In this document: in pieces, positions 1 to 6,325 of the stretch
Layout: each line of letters starts with the position of its first letter
How positions within the stretch are numbered: position 1 is the stretch's first letter
From: Verrucomicrobiota bacterium
GTDB lineage: Bacteria > Verrucomicrobiota > Verrucomicrobiia > Chthoniobacterales > Terrimicrobiaceae
DNA: 15,005 nt
NCBI GenBank assembly: GCA_026398285.1
Contig: JAPLTI010000112.1
Coordinates: forward strand, 1 to 15,005
Direction of reading: 5' to 3'
Position numbers and translations under genes: made by a program
The notes under the pieces: generated by a model
Seen by the model: the letters and a program-made list of their open reading frames with translations, nothing else
Told to the model about the DNA's origin: nothing
The model's database searches: none

Positions 1-966
1 ATCGACACCTATCCGCAGCAGGACGCGCTCGCCAACATCCTAACTGAAACGACCGGCAACGGCGGCGCACCCTTCAATGTGCTCCTCGACCTCGCTCGCC
101 TGGGCGCCCCTTTTCCACTTGCAGGCATCGGCCTAATCGGCGCGGATGCCTATGGGGACTGGATTCACGAACAATGCGATGCACACGGCGTCGATCGCAC
201 CCGCATTCTCCGACACGCGACGGCACCCACCTCTTACACCGATGTGATGACAGTCCAAGCCACCGGACGCCGCACTTTTTTCCATCAGCGTGGAGCCAAC
301 GCCTTCCTCGCACCCGAACATTTTTCATTCGCCGGATCGGATGCCAAAATCTTCCACCTTGGCTACCTGCTGCTCCTCGATTTACTCGATCAACCCAATG
401 CGGAATTCGGCACCGCCGCCGCCCGTGTGCTGCACGCGGCGCGGGATGCCGGATTCAAAACCAGCATCGATGTCGTGAGCGAGGACAGCCAGCGCTTCGC
501 GCAGATCGTTCTTCCGGAGCTGCGCCACACAGACTATTGCATCATGAACGAGTTCGAAATCGAACGGACAACCGGCATCCCCACCAAGCCGGGCGGCCTC
601 GTTTCCCTGTCGGCGATCGAATACGCCTCCCGCCAACTCCTTGGCTCCGGCGTCGGCGAGTGGGTCATCGTCCACTTCCCTGAGGGCGCCTGCGCGCTCG
701 GACATGATGGAAAGTTCCACATCCAGGGCAGCCTCCATGTGCCTCAAGAGCGCATCATCGGAACAGTCGGCGCTGGGGATGCCTTTGCGGCCGGCGTCCT
801 CTTCGGCTTGCACGAAGACCTCCCGATCGACACAGCCCTCCGCTACGGAGTCGCCACCGCCGCCTCCTGCCTCTTCGGTCCCGGAACCTCAGACGGGATT
901 CTGCCAATCAAAGACTGTCTCGCTTTGGCAGAAGAACTCGGGATGCGCGACTTGAAGACCCCATAG
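1..966 (+). CDS. PfkB-family carbohydrate kinase (5' end outside window)
   Basis: The frame is open from base 1, so the gene begins upstream of the window; the internal ATG at 79 lies inside the conserved glycine-rich region (GNGGAPFNVLLDLARLG) and is not the start. About 321 residues are visible, so only a short N-terminus is missing. The C-terminal PfkB signature TVGAGDAFAAGV (bases about 763-798) carries the catalytic-base Asp (codon 778-780) in the GAGD anion hole, and the upstream NEFEIERTTG segment matches the family's Asn/Glu metal-ATP region. Established for the family: ATP-dependent phosphorylation of a sugar or nucleoside hydroxyl in the cytosol. Substrate (fructose, ribose, other) is not determinable; fructokinase-like is a reasonable guess from length and the N-terminal GGAPFNVA-type motif. 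It reads toward the minus-strand TA remnant, so it ends convergently. Confidence 0.9.
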   Translation: MDTYPQQDALANILTETTGNGGAPFNVLLDLARLGAPFPLAGIGLIGADAYGDWIHEQCDAHGVDRTRILRHATAPTSYTDVMTVQATGRRTFFHQRGANAFLAPEHFSFAGSDAKIFHLGYLLLLDLLDQPNAEFGTAAARVLHAARDAGFKTSIDVVSEDSQRFAQIVLPELRHTDYCIMNEFEIERTTGIPTKPGGLVSLSAIEYASRQLLGSGVGEWVIVHFPEGACALGHDGKFHIQGSLHVPQERIIGTVGAGDAFAAGVLFGLHEDLPIDTALRYGVATAASCLFGPGTSDGILPIKDCLALAEELGMRDLKTP

Positions 967-1004
967 TTCTTACCTCACTGCGGATTGAGGAATTTGAGCG
1001 TAGT

Positions 1005-1020
1005 TCGGACTATAGTCCGA
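1005..1020. repeat. Perfect 16-bp palindrome downstream of the sugar kinase
   Basis: TCGGACTATAGTCCGA is identical to its reverse complement. It can fold as a 6-bp stem with a TATA loop and is followed by TTTGGTTT, so it could act as a weak intrinsic terminator for the kinase gene that ends 39 bp upstream. A dyad operator or a site-specific recombination or restriction-type site are alternatives. The stem is short and the T-run is interrupted, so the terminator reading is tentative. Confidence 0.45.
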
Positions 1021-1091
1021 TTTGGTTTCATTAAAAAAGACACCCCCGACTCTCTGAAAATTCGGCATGAATTCCTGAAATCTCGAAAAGG

Positions 1092-1345
1092 CTAATTTTT
1101 CCGTCGGATAAGGGTCTCGTATTCCCCATGCGCGCCGATCCAAAACCAAATAATTGTATCCCCAGATTTTACCCCGAGAGCGCGATAGTTATCAGTAACC
1201 CGGCACGACCAGGTGTCATTGATTTTTTTGAACTGCAAGGATGAATGGGCTGGGTCCCTGATCCACAAGTTATACTGTTTGAGAGCCGTTTTTTTGTATC
1301 GGTTCCGGAAGATTCAAGTAACACTTCCAAAATTTCTTAGTAGCC
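1092..1345 (-). pseudogene. RelE/ParE-like toxin remnant (frameshifted, no standard start)
   Basis: Directly downstream of the antitoxin-like gene on the minus strand, two reading frames together give one toxin-like protein. Frame 1 reads ATKKFWKCYLNLPEPIQK and then stops soon after; frame 2 continues TALKQYNLWIRDPAHSSLQFKKIND, then VTDNYRALG and IIWFWIGAHGEYETLIRRKN to a TAG at 1092-1094. The switch falls on a seven-base homopolymer (T7 on the plus strand, 1289-1295). Removing one base restores a continuous frame of about 80 residues. In addition, the frame-1 segment has no ATG, GTG or TTG between an upstream in-frame stop (about 1370) and the conserved FWK start. The W/F-rich end and NYRALG motif fit a known small RelE/ParE-superfamily toxin group (mRNA interferase or gyrase-type; activity unknown). 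I infer a decayed toxin. A sequencing error in the homopolymer would explain the frameshift but not the missing start. Confidence 0.65.
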
Positions 1346-1561
1346 TTACTTTGTATCTGGTGGAAAATTGGTTATGGCTCCCGTGCGGTATTCCGCCAAA
1401 GCTTCATTAACCAAATGATCCAAGGCGCCTGTAAGGACATCCTCCTTAATCTGAGCATCCCAAGCATCGGAAAAACGCTTAGAGATCCAATCAGCTATTG
1501 CAAAAACTTCATTACGAGGAAGTTTTTCAATAGCTTTTCCGATTTCGAGAACCGTGCTCAT
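1346..1561 (-). CDS. Small antitoxin-like protein of a type II TA pair
   Basis: A 71-residue protein from the ATG at 1561 (MSTVLEIGKAIEKLP...). An upstream TTG at 1630 would add 23 residues that look non-conserved, so I prefer the ATG. The layout, an N-terminal helix with IEKLPRNEVFAIADW, a central DAWDAQI and a C-terminal GALDHLVNEALAEYRTG, fits a family of short antitoxin proteins found immediately upstream of RelE/ParE-like toxins; the EALAEYRTG tail is the recognisable part. Expected role: binds and neutralises the partner toxin and may autorepress the operon. The stop codon TAA is immediately followed by the toxin remnant. The local sequence is visibly more AT-rich than the flanking metabolic genes, consistent with mobile TA cargo. 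Family assignment is from remembered consensus, not a search. Confidence 0.65.
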   Translation of the reverse strand: MSTVLEIGKAIEKLPRNEVFAIADWISKRFSDAWDAQIKEDVLTGALDHLVNEALAEYRTGAITNFPPDTK

Positions 1562-1639
1562 GCTCACATTGTAGCCAGAAACCCAAAGGGGGGCCAATTT
1601 TCTTTTAGCAAAAATGAAACGGCCAAACAATCTACAGTT

Positions 1640-3052
1640 TCATCCGACTACCTTCTCCGCCCTATAAGCCATAGCAAGAAGCGAGATCGGATGTGCGACT
1701 TCAAGAGTGCGACCGGCACGTCGGGCGCCATCCACGAGTTGGAGGTGACAACCGGGGTTGGCTGTCGCGACCGTATCGACGCCGGTAGAGAGGATGTTTT
1801 TGAGTTTTCGTTCCTGCAAGTCGGCGGCCATTTCTGGCTGCGTGATGTTGTAGATGCCGGCGCTGCCGCAGCACCAGGTGGATTCGGGAAGTTCCACGAG
1901 TTCGAGTCCGGGAATCGATTTTAAAACCTCGCGCGGTTGCTTGGTGATTTTCTGCCCGTGGCACAGGTGACATGCCTCGTGGTAGGTGACGCGGTGAGGC
2001 GTGGCCGTTGTCTGGGGTTGGCGGATTCCGATTTCTGATAAGAATTCGTGAATGTCCTTGAGCTTCACTGACCATTGCGCGGCTTTTTTGGAATAGGCGG
2101 CATCGCCTTCGAGGAGGCGTCCATAGGTTTTAAGATGAGAACCGCAGCCAGCGGCGTTCGTGATGATGGCGTCGAGATTTTCCAGATCGAAAGAATCGAT
2201 CAATCGGCGCGCAAGGTCACTGGCCGTTTCCAGTTCGCCATTGTGGGCATGAAGCGAGCCGCAACAAACCTGCACCTTCGGCGTGTGGACCTCGCAGCCA
2301 TTGGCCAGAAGCACATCCACCGTGTCGCGGTTCACATCCGAGAGGATGATGTCCTGCACGCAGCCCGTGAGCATGCCAACGCGGTGACGAGGCGCCGCAT
2401 GCGCTTCAACTGGGCGAATGATGTCGCACGAAAAAGTGGCACGTGCTGTCGGAGTTTGGGTTTCCAGATTCCGAAATTTTTTTGGCAGGAGCGCATTGAG
2501 CTTGAGCGTGCGAAAAATCCACTGCGCCCCGCTGGCCTGATAGAACCAGAGTCCCCTGCCGACCAAGCGCAAAAGGCGCGGACGGGTGAAAAGCCCCTTC
2601 AAAAGAACACTGCGAATCGCATTGCGGCGCGGGTTGTTGAGCGCGCCCGATTTTTCGACCTCCGAGCGCGCAACTTCAAAGAGATGTCCATACTCCACAC
2701 CGGCTGGGCAAGCGGTTTCACAGGCCAAGCAACCGAGGCAGAAATACATCTCCTCACCGAAGGTCCGAGTCGCATCCATTTTGCCATCGGCAATCGCCCG
2801 CATGAGCGAAATGCGTCCCCTCGGGCTGTTGCGCTCCATTTTTGTGGCATCGTAGGTCGGACAGGTCGGCAGACACATGCCGCAGTGCATGCACTGCTGG
2901 AGGATGGAGTAGTCGAGGTCTTTGAGGCCTCCGTGGGTTGAGTGCGAGCCAGCCCCTGAACATCCAACATTCAACACAGAGCTTCCAACATCCAATGAAG
3001 TGGGGCGGGGATTTTGAGTGGTATGGACCTCTGATTCTTTTGCAGGACTCAT
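1640..3052 (-). CDS. glcF: Glycolate oxidase-type iron-sulfur subunit (GlcF-like)
   Basis: A 470-residue protein. Two [4Fe-4S] ferredoxin motifs lie at C54-C57-C60-C64 (CMHCGMCLPTC) and C105-C108-C111-C115 (CLGCLACETAC). Two cysteine-rich CCG domains follow, with CCG at 263-265 and 394-396 and partner cysteines at about 303 (AGCG) and 435 (NPGC). This is the GlcF/LutA/heterodisulfide-reductase D architecture: electrons from the FAD subunit pass through the clusters to the quinone pool at the membrane. It lies 49 bp downstream of glcD on the same strand. Oddity: the first 40 or so residues before LKDLDYSILQQC are not conserved-looking, and residues about 19-31 (SLDVGSSVLNVGC) are encoded by one arm of an intergenic repeat. 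The ATG at 3052 is the only ATG available, but a GTG at codon 26 in the extension or a TTG could be the true start. The substrate could be glycolate or D-lactate. Confidence 0.88.
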   Translation of the reverse strand: MSPAKESEVHTTQNPRPTSLDVGSSVLNVGCSGAGSHSTHGGLKDLDYSILQQCMHCGMCLPTCPTYDATKMERNSPRGRISLMRAIADGKMDATRTFGEEMYFCLGCLACETACPAGVEYGHLFEVARSEVEKSGALNNPRRNAIRSVLLKGLFTRPRLLRLVGRGLWFYQASGAQWIFRTLKLNALLPKKFRNLETQTPTARATFSCDIIRPVEAHAAPRHRVGMLTGCVQDIILSDVNRDTVDVLLANGCEVHTPKVQVCCGSLHAHNGELETASDLARRLIDSFDLENLDAIITNAAGCGSHLKTYGRLLEGDAAYSKKAAQWSVKLKDIHEFLSEIGIRQPQTTATPHRVTYHEACHLCHGQKITKQPREVLKSIPGLELVELPESTWCCGSAGIYNITQPEMAADLQERKLKNILSTGVDTVATANPGCHLQLVDGARRAGRTLEVAHPISLLAMAYRAEKVVG

Positions 3053-3111
3053 GGAGTGTTAATGTTGGGAGTTCGATGTTGGATATTGAATTTCCAACGC
3101 CTCAGGCGTTG
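2959..3111. repeat. Inverted-repeat intergenic element at the glcD-glcF junction
   Basis: Two arms rich in TCCAACAT-type words face each other. The left arm spans 2959-2999 and contains AACATCCAACATTCAAC (2959-2975) and TTCCAACATCCAATGAA (2983-2999). The right arm at 3061-3090 contains GTTGGGAGTTCGATGTTGG and ATATTGAA, which is approximately the reverse complement. Beyond the right arm is the perfect dyad CAACGCC/GGCGTTG (3095-3111). The element occupies the whole 49-bp gap plus the first 90 or so bases of the annotated glcF frame. Similar low-complexity words occur dispersed in Verrucomicrobiota and Planctomycetota genomes as far as I recall. In RNA the arms would pair and place the glcF ATG in the intervening loop. 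Confidence 0.7.
3095..3111 (-). promoter_or_regulatory. Hairpin with the glcD stop codon as its loop
   Basis: On the minus strand the sequence CAACGCC-TGA-GGCGTTG is a perfect 7-bp stem whose three-base loop is exactly the TGA stop of glcD (3102-3104). There is no T-run after it, so it is not a typical intrinsic terminator for glcD; transcription into glcF is expected to continue. It could stabilise the upstream message or modulate glcF translation. The structure is directly visible; function is inference. Confidence 0.6.
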
Positions 3112-4481
3112 AAGATTTTCCTCGGATTAAGTATTCCTGCCGGATCGAAGGCGGATTTCATGCGGCGCATGATTTCGAGGTTCAGGTCGCTTGTGGCGGC
3201 TTTAAGGAATTCTTTTTTGGCGAGACCGACTCCGTGTTCGCCGGTGATGGTGCCTCCGAGCGAGACGGCGAAATCGAAGATCTCTTTCATCGCGAGTTCG
3301 ACACGGTGCATTTCCTCGTGATTGCGCTCGTTGGTCAGGAAAGTCGGGTGAAGGTTGCCGTCGCCCATGTGGCCGAAGGTTCCAATTTTGAGATTGTGGC
3401 GTTGGCCGGTCTCTTGAATGAAGCGGATCATTTTCGCCAACTCGCTGCGAGGAACCGTGGCGTCCTCCAGAATCGTCGTCGGCGCGACGCGAGCGAGCGA
3501 AGAAAAGGCCGCGCGGCGCGCCGTGGCAAGGGCTGAAGCCTGTTCAGCGGTTTCGGCGACTTGCACAGAGGTCGCCCCATGCTGGCGGGCGAGTTCGGCC
3601 ATGCGGTCCGCCTCCTCGGCGACTGCGGCAGGGTGGCCGTCTGTCTCAATCAACAAAATCGCTGCCGCATCGCGGGGAAGGCCAACCTTGGCAAAATCCT
3701 CCACGCAATTGATCGTCACCGCGTCGAGGAACTCCAGGGTGCAGGGAATGATCTTTGCGGCAATGATGGCCGACACCGTCTCGGCGGCGCTCTCCATCGT
3801 TGCAAAGACAGCCATGAGCGTGCGGCGCGTGGCGGGTTTTGGGATGAGTTTGAGCAGGACCTTGGTGACAATGCCGAGAGTCCCCTCGGAGCCGATGAAG
3901 AGGTCCCGGAGCGAGTATCCGGCAACATCCTTCACGCATTTGTTGCCTGTGAAAATGACCTCTCCCGAGGCCAGCACGACTTCCAAGCCCATCACATAAT
4001 CTTTCGTCACGCCATACTTCAGCCCGCGCAGTCCGCCGGAGTTTTCCGCGACATTGCCACCGATCGTTGAAATCTTCATCGAGCCTGGGTCCGGGGGATA
4101 GAACAGCCCGGCCTTTTCGGCAGCCGTAGCCACGTCGAGCGTGATGGCGCCTGCCTCTGCGAGCAGAGTGAGGTTTTTTTCATCCACCTCCAGAATGCGG
4201 TTCATTTTCGAAAGGCACAGAACCACACTTCCCTCCACAGGAATACTCCCTCCGCTCAATCCCGTGCCCGAACCGCGCGTGACCACCGGGACTCCGCATT
4301 CCCCAGCGTTCTTCACCAGTCCAGCCACCTCCTCCGCGCTGGTCGGAAATAGCACGAGATCCGGCATGGTCTGAAATGTCGCCGTGCCATCAAACGAATA
4401 GGGAATAAGGTCTTCTTTCTCCTCAAGGCGTGCTATATGAGGAAATTGAGCTGCTGCCAAAGACTTGAATTTTGCAGTCAT
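3102..4481 (-). CDS. glcD: FAD-linked oxidase subunit of glycolate/D-lactate oxidase (GlcD-like)
   Basis: A 459-residue protein, near the usual GlcD length, starting at the ATG at 4481. The FAD-binding PCMH domain is marked by RGSGTGLSGG (69-78), PPDPGS and GGNVAENSGG (129-150) and GSEGTLGI (198-205). The C-terminal oxidase domain carries FGHMGDGNLHP (369-379) and GEHGVGLAKKEF (414-425), the vanillyl-alcohol-oxidase-superfamily metal and substrate motifs. Family role: oxidises glycolate or D-lactate to the 2-oxo acid and passes electrons to the GlcF iron-sulfur subunit. It is the first gene of a minus-strand operon with glcF; no glcE-like gene sits between or beside them. A DeoR regulator is divergently encoded 49 bp away and is the likely controller. 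The last two residues (NA) and the stop are contributed by a repeat-associated hairpin. Confidence 0.92.
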   Translation of the reverse strand: MTAKFKSLAAAQFPHIARLEEKEDLIPYSFDGTATFQTMPDLVLFPTSAEEVAGLVKNAGECGVPVVTRGSGTGLSGGSIPVEGSVVLCLSKMNRILEVDEKNLTLLAEAGAITLDVATAAEKAGLFYPPDPGSMKISTIGGNVAENSGGLRGLKYGVTKDYVMGLEVVLASGEVIFTGNKCVKDVAGYSLRDLFIGSEGTLGIVTKVLLKLIPKPATRRTLMAVFATMESAAETVSAIIAAKIIPCTLEFLDAVTINCVEDFAKVGLPRDAAAILLIETDGHPAAVAEEADRMAELARQHGATSVQVAETAEQASALATARRAAFSSLARVAPTTILEDATVPRSELAKMIRFIQETGQRHNLKIGTFGHMGDGNLHPTFLTNERNHEEMHRVELAMKEIFDFAVSLGGTITGEHGVGLAKKEFLKAATSDLNLEIMRRMKSAFDPAGILNPRKIFNA

Positions 4482-4530
4482 AAAAAGTGGGATAAGACTA
4501 ACTCTACGATCAAAGTAATAACAAACGATA
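4482..4530. promoter_or_regulatory. Divergent promoter region between glcD and the DeoR regulator
   Basis: The 49 bp between the two ATG codons are A/T-rich (for example ATCAAAGTAATAACAAACG) with no clear Shine-Dalgarno on either side. Both promoters must overlap or lie within neighbouring coding sequence, so a regulator bound here could control both directions. I see no convincing long dyad that would mark a DeoR operator. Confidence 0.5.
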
Positions 4531-5286
4531 ATGTTCGCTCAAGAAAGACATAACTCGATTCGAAAAATTGTGAGGGAAAAGCAGCGCCTAAGCTTTGCGG
4601 AACTTCAACAACTTTTCCAAGTCTCGCCAGCCACCCTTCGCCGTGATTTGAGCGAACTCGAGCGGGCAGGCGATCTCATCCGCGTGCATGGCGGCGTCCT
4701 TGATCCCCTGTATGCCCGCACAGAAATTTCCTTCGATGAACGCCAGCAACGCCACAACACCGAAAAGAAATCTATCGCCACCAAGGCGAATGACCTCATC
4801 CCGGGTGGATCCAGCGTTTTTGTGGATGCCGGCTCCACCTGTCTGGAAGCGGGAAAGTTGCTCATGCGTCGCGCGGACATCCGCTTGATTACGCACTCCG
4901 TCGCCTTGGTCGCTGCGTGCTCCCATGCCGAATCCAACATTATCTGTATCGGCGGGGAATTGCGCAAAGTCAGCGGCGCCCTCGTCGGAGGCACTGCCAT
5001 CAACGCCTTTGCAAATCTTCAATTCGACTTCGCCCTCATCGGCGCCACAGGTTTGAATTCCGAAGGCTGTTGGACCACAGAGTTCACTGAAAGCGAGATC
5101 AAAAAAAACATCATCGCCCGCGCCAAGCGCCGCATCGTTCTCGCCGACCAAAGCAAATGGCACGCCCCCGGCACCGTGCTATTTTCAAGATGGGATGACA
5201 TCAACGACTGGCTGGTCGACAGCCTGTCAACGACCCCATCCCCACTCATCCCCAAAAGCGTGACAATCCATCAAGACCGAAATTAG
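4531..5286 (+). CDS. DeoR-family transcriptional regulator
   Basis: A 251-residue protein of standard DeoR length. The N-terminal winged helix-turn-helix spans about residues 6-57, with the family signature LSFAELQQLFQVSPATLRRDL followed by LERAGDLIRVHGG. The C-terminal DeoRC sensor domain shows SVFVDAGSTC (95-104), ICIGGELRK, SGALVGG, the ATGLNSEGCWTTEFTESEIKK segment and the terminal LADQSKW. In characterised members this domain binds phosphorylated sugar intermediates and relieves repression. It faces glcD across a 49-bp region, so it probably regulates glcDF and itself, and a phosphosugar effector would link that operon to carbohydrate breakdown. After the TAG stop there is a C7 run (5287-5293) and then the convergent propeller gene. 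Target assignment is inference from position. Confidence 0.92.
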   Translation: MFAQERHNSIRKIVREKQRLSFAELQQLFQVSPATLRRDLSELERAGDLIRVHGGVLDPLYARTEISFDERQQRHNTEKKSIATKANDLIPGGSSVFVDAGSTCLEAGKLLMRRADIRLITHSVALVAACSHAESNIICIGGELRKVSGALVGGTAINAFANLQFDFALIGATGLNSEGCWTTEFTESEIKKNIIARAKRRIVLADQSKWHAPGTVLFSRWDDINDWLVDSLSTTPSPLIPKSVTIHQDRN

Positions 5287-5339
5287 CCCCCCCAGAACCA
5301 TCGGATCCTCGCGAAAAGCAGTGGCTCCTGTTTCAGCGA

Positions 5340-6269
5340 TTATTTTACCATCCTCTCCAGTTTGGTGACGCGACCCCCAGTGATCCATTCGACGATATAG
5401 ATATTCCCGTGCGCGTCGGCGGCGGCGGAGTGCGGGCTGTTGAATTTGCCCTCGCAGACCCATTCGCGGTTGTTGGGCCATCCTTGCTGGCTATCGGCTC
5501 CAGATTGAAAGCCGAGCCGAGCGACAAGATGGTCCCCGGCATCAAGAACCGTGATTCCCGCAACCAATTCCGGGACGATCAGTTTGTCTCCCATGCGGAC
5601 GCTGACATCCGGGCTGTGCAGGAAATCCGCGCCGAGGCTTCGGCGATAGGTTCCATCCATACCATAGACTTGAAAACGACTGTTCCCACGGTCGGCGATA
5701 TAGAATTCGGCCTCGGAGCGGCGAGTATCGAGCGCCAATCCATGCGGGCAGCTGAATCGACCAGCCCCTTCCGAACCATCGAGCGTTCCCAGATAGGCAC
5801 CGCTTCGGTTGAAGCGATGAACAAGATGCGAACCGTAGCCGTCGGTGACCCAGATGTCGCCATTGCCGCCGAAGCGCTCCTCCGCCACAGCCGCCCATGT
5901 GGGAATGTAATTTCCGCTGGCGTATTCGGGATGTGGCGATTGGGGCAGACTCATCAAGACTTCTCCATCGAGGGTTGTTTTGACGACGGATTTGGTCTGC
6001 TCATCCACAAGCCACAAAAGCTCGCGGCCATCTTCCTCCACGAGAGTCAGCCCATGGGCACCTGGAAAATTCCCCCATTTTTTCAGAAGGACTCCATCGG
6101 GCGAGTAGAAGAGTATAGCAGGATCGGCCTGATGAAAAATGACGACATCCCCATTTTTTAGGACAGTAACGCCGTGGGTGCGACCGTTTGTTTTTCCAAG
6201 TGGCGATTCGGGGATCGTAATCCAGTTTTCGATCCAGCGGTATTCGTTTGATTCGATTTTGAGACTCAT
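5340..6269 (-). CDS. NHL-type six-bladed beta-propeller protein
   Basis: A 309-residue protein from the ATG at 6269. Repeated NHL-like blades are visible: HGVTVLKNGDVVIF...YSPDG (32-59), AHGLTLVEED...LVDEQTKSVVKTTLDG (71-102), GDIWVTDGYGSHLVHRFNRSG (137-157), PHGLALDTR...YIADRGNSRFQVYGMDG (175-206), a weaker blade near 219-252, and SPHSAAADAHGNIYIVEWITGG (278-299). No signal peptide or membrane helix is evident, so it is predicted to be cytosolic. Propellers of this class include lactonase-like, peptidyl-amidating-lyase-like and binding proteins; I cannot pick an activity. It follows the PhyH gene on the same strand with a 56-bp gap containing a strong hairpin, suggesting a two-gene operon acting on a common substrate. 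It ends convergently with the DeoR gene. Confidence 0.82.
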   Translation of the reverse strand: MSLKIESNEYRWIENWITIPESPLGKTNGRTHGVTVLKNGDVVIFHQADPAILFYSPDGVLLKKWGNFPGAHGLTLVEEDGRELLWLVDEQTKSVVKTTLDGEVLMSLPQSPHPEYASGNYIPTWAAVAEERFGGNGDIWVTDGYGSHLVHRFNRSGAYLGTLDGSEGAGRFSCPHGLALDTRRSEAEFYIADRGNSRFQVYGMDGTYRRSLGADFLHSPDVSVRMGDKLIVPELVAGITVLDAGDHLVARLGFQSGADSQQGWPNNREWVCEGKFNSPHSAAADAHGNIYIVEWITGGRVTKLERMVK

Positions 6270-6282
6270 AGGTATGGTTCTT

Positions 6283-6312
6283 TGGCGGAAGTGCGGTCTA
6301 GCACTTCCGCCA
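6283..6312. repeat. Perfect 12-bp inverted repeat between the PhyH and propeller genes
   Basis: TGGCGGAAGTGC (6283-6294) and GCACTTCCGCCA (6301-6312) are exact reverse complements around the 6-base loop GGTCTA. It sits between the PhyH stop (6326) and the propeller ATG (6269), 13 bp from the latter. On the minus strand the hairpin is followed by AAAGAACC rather than a T-run, so it is a poor intrinsic terminator. More likely roles are 3'-end protection of the PhyH message (differential expression within the operon) or control of propeller translation. It could also be a dispersed REP-like unit. Confidence 0.75.
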
Positions 6313-6325
6313 TGAAATCAAACAA

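Noticed and set aside
2075..2941. Long plus-strand open frame (288 codons)
   Set aside because: It lies entirely antisense to glcF, whose ferredoxin and CCG motifs are unmistakable; the opposite frame has no recognisable domain and is a codon-bias shadow.
2959..3111. Repeats at the glcD-glcF junction as a CRISPR array
   Set aside because: The words are imperfect, overlap in coding sequence, face each other rather than repeat in the same direction, and have no regular spacers.
5409..6161. Long plus-strand open frame (250 codons)
   Set aside because: Antisense to the propeller gene, which has repeated NHL blades; no domain signal in the plus-strand product.
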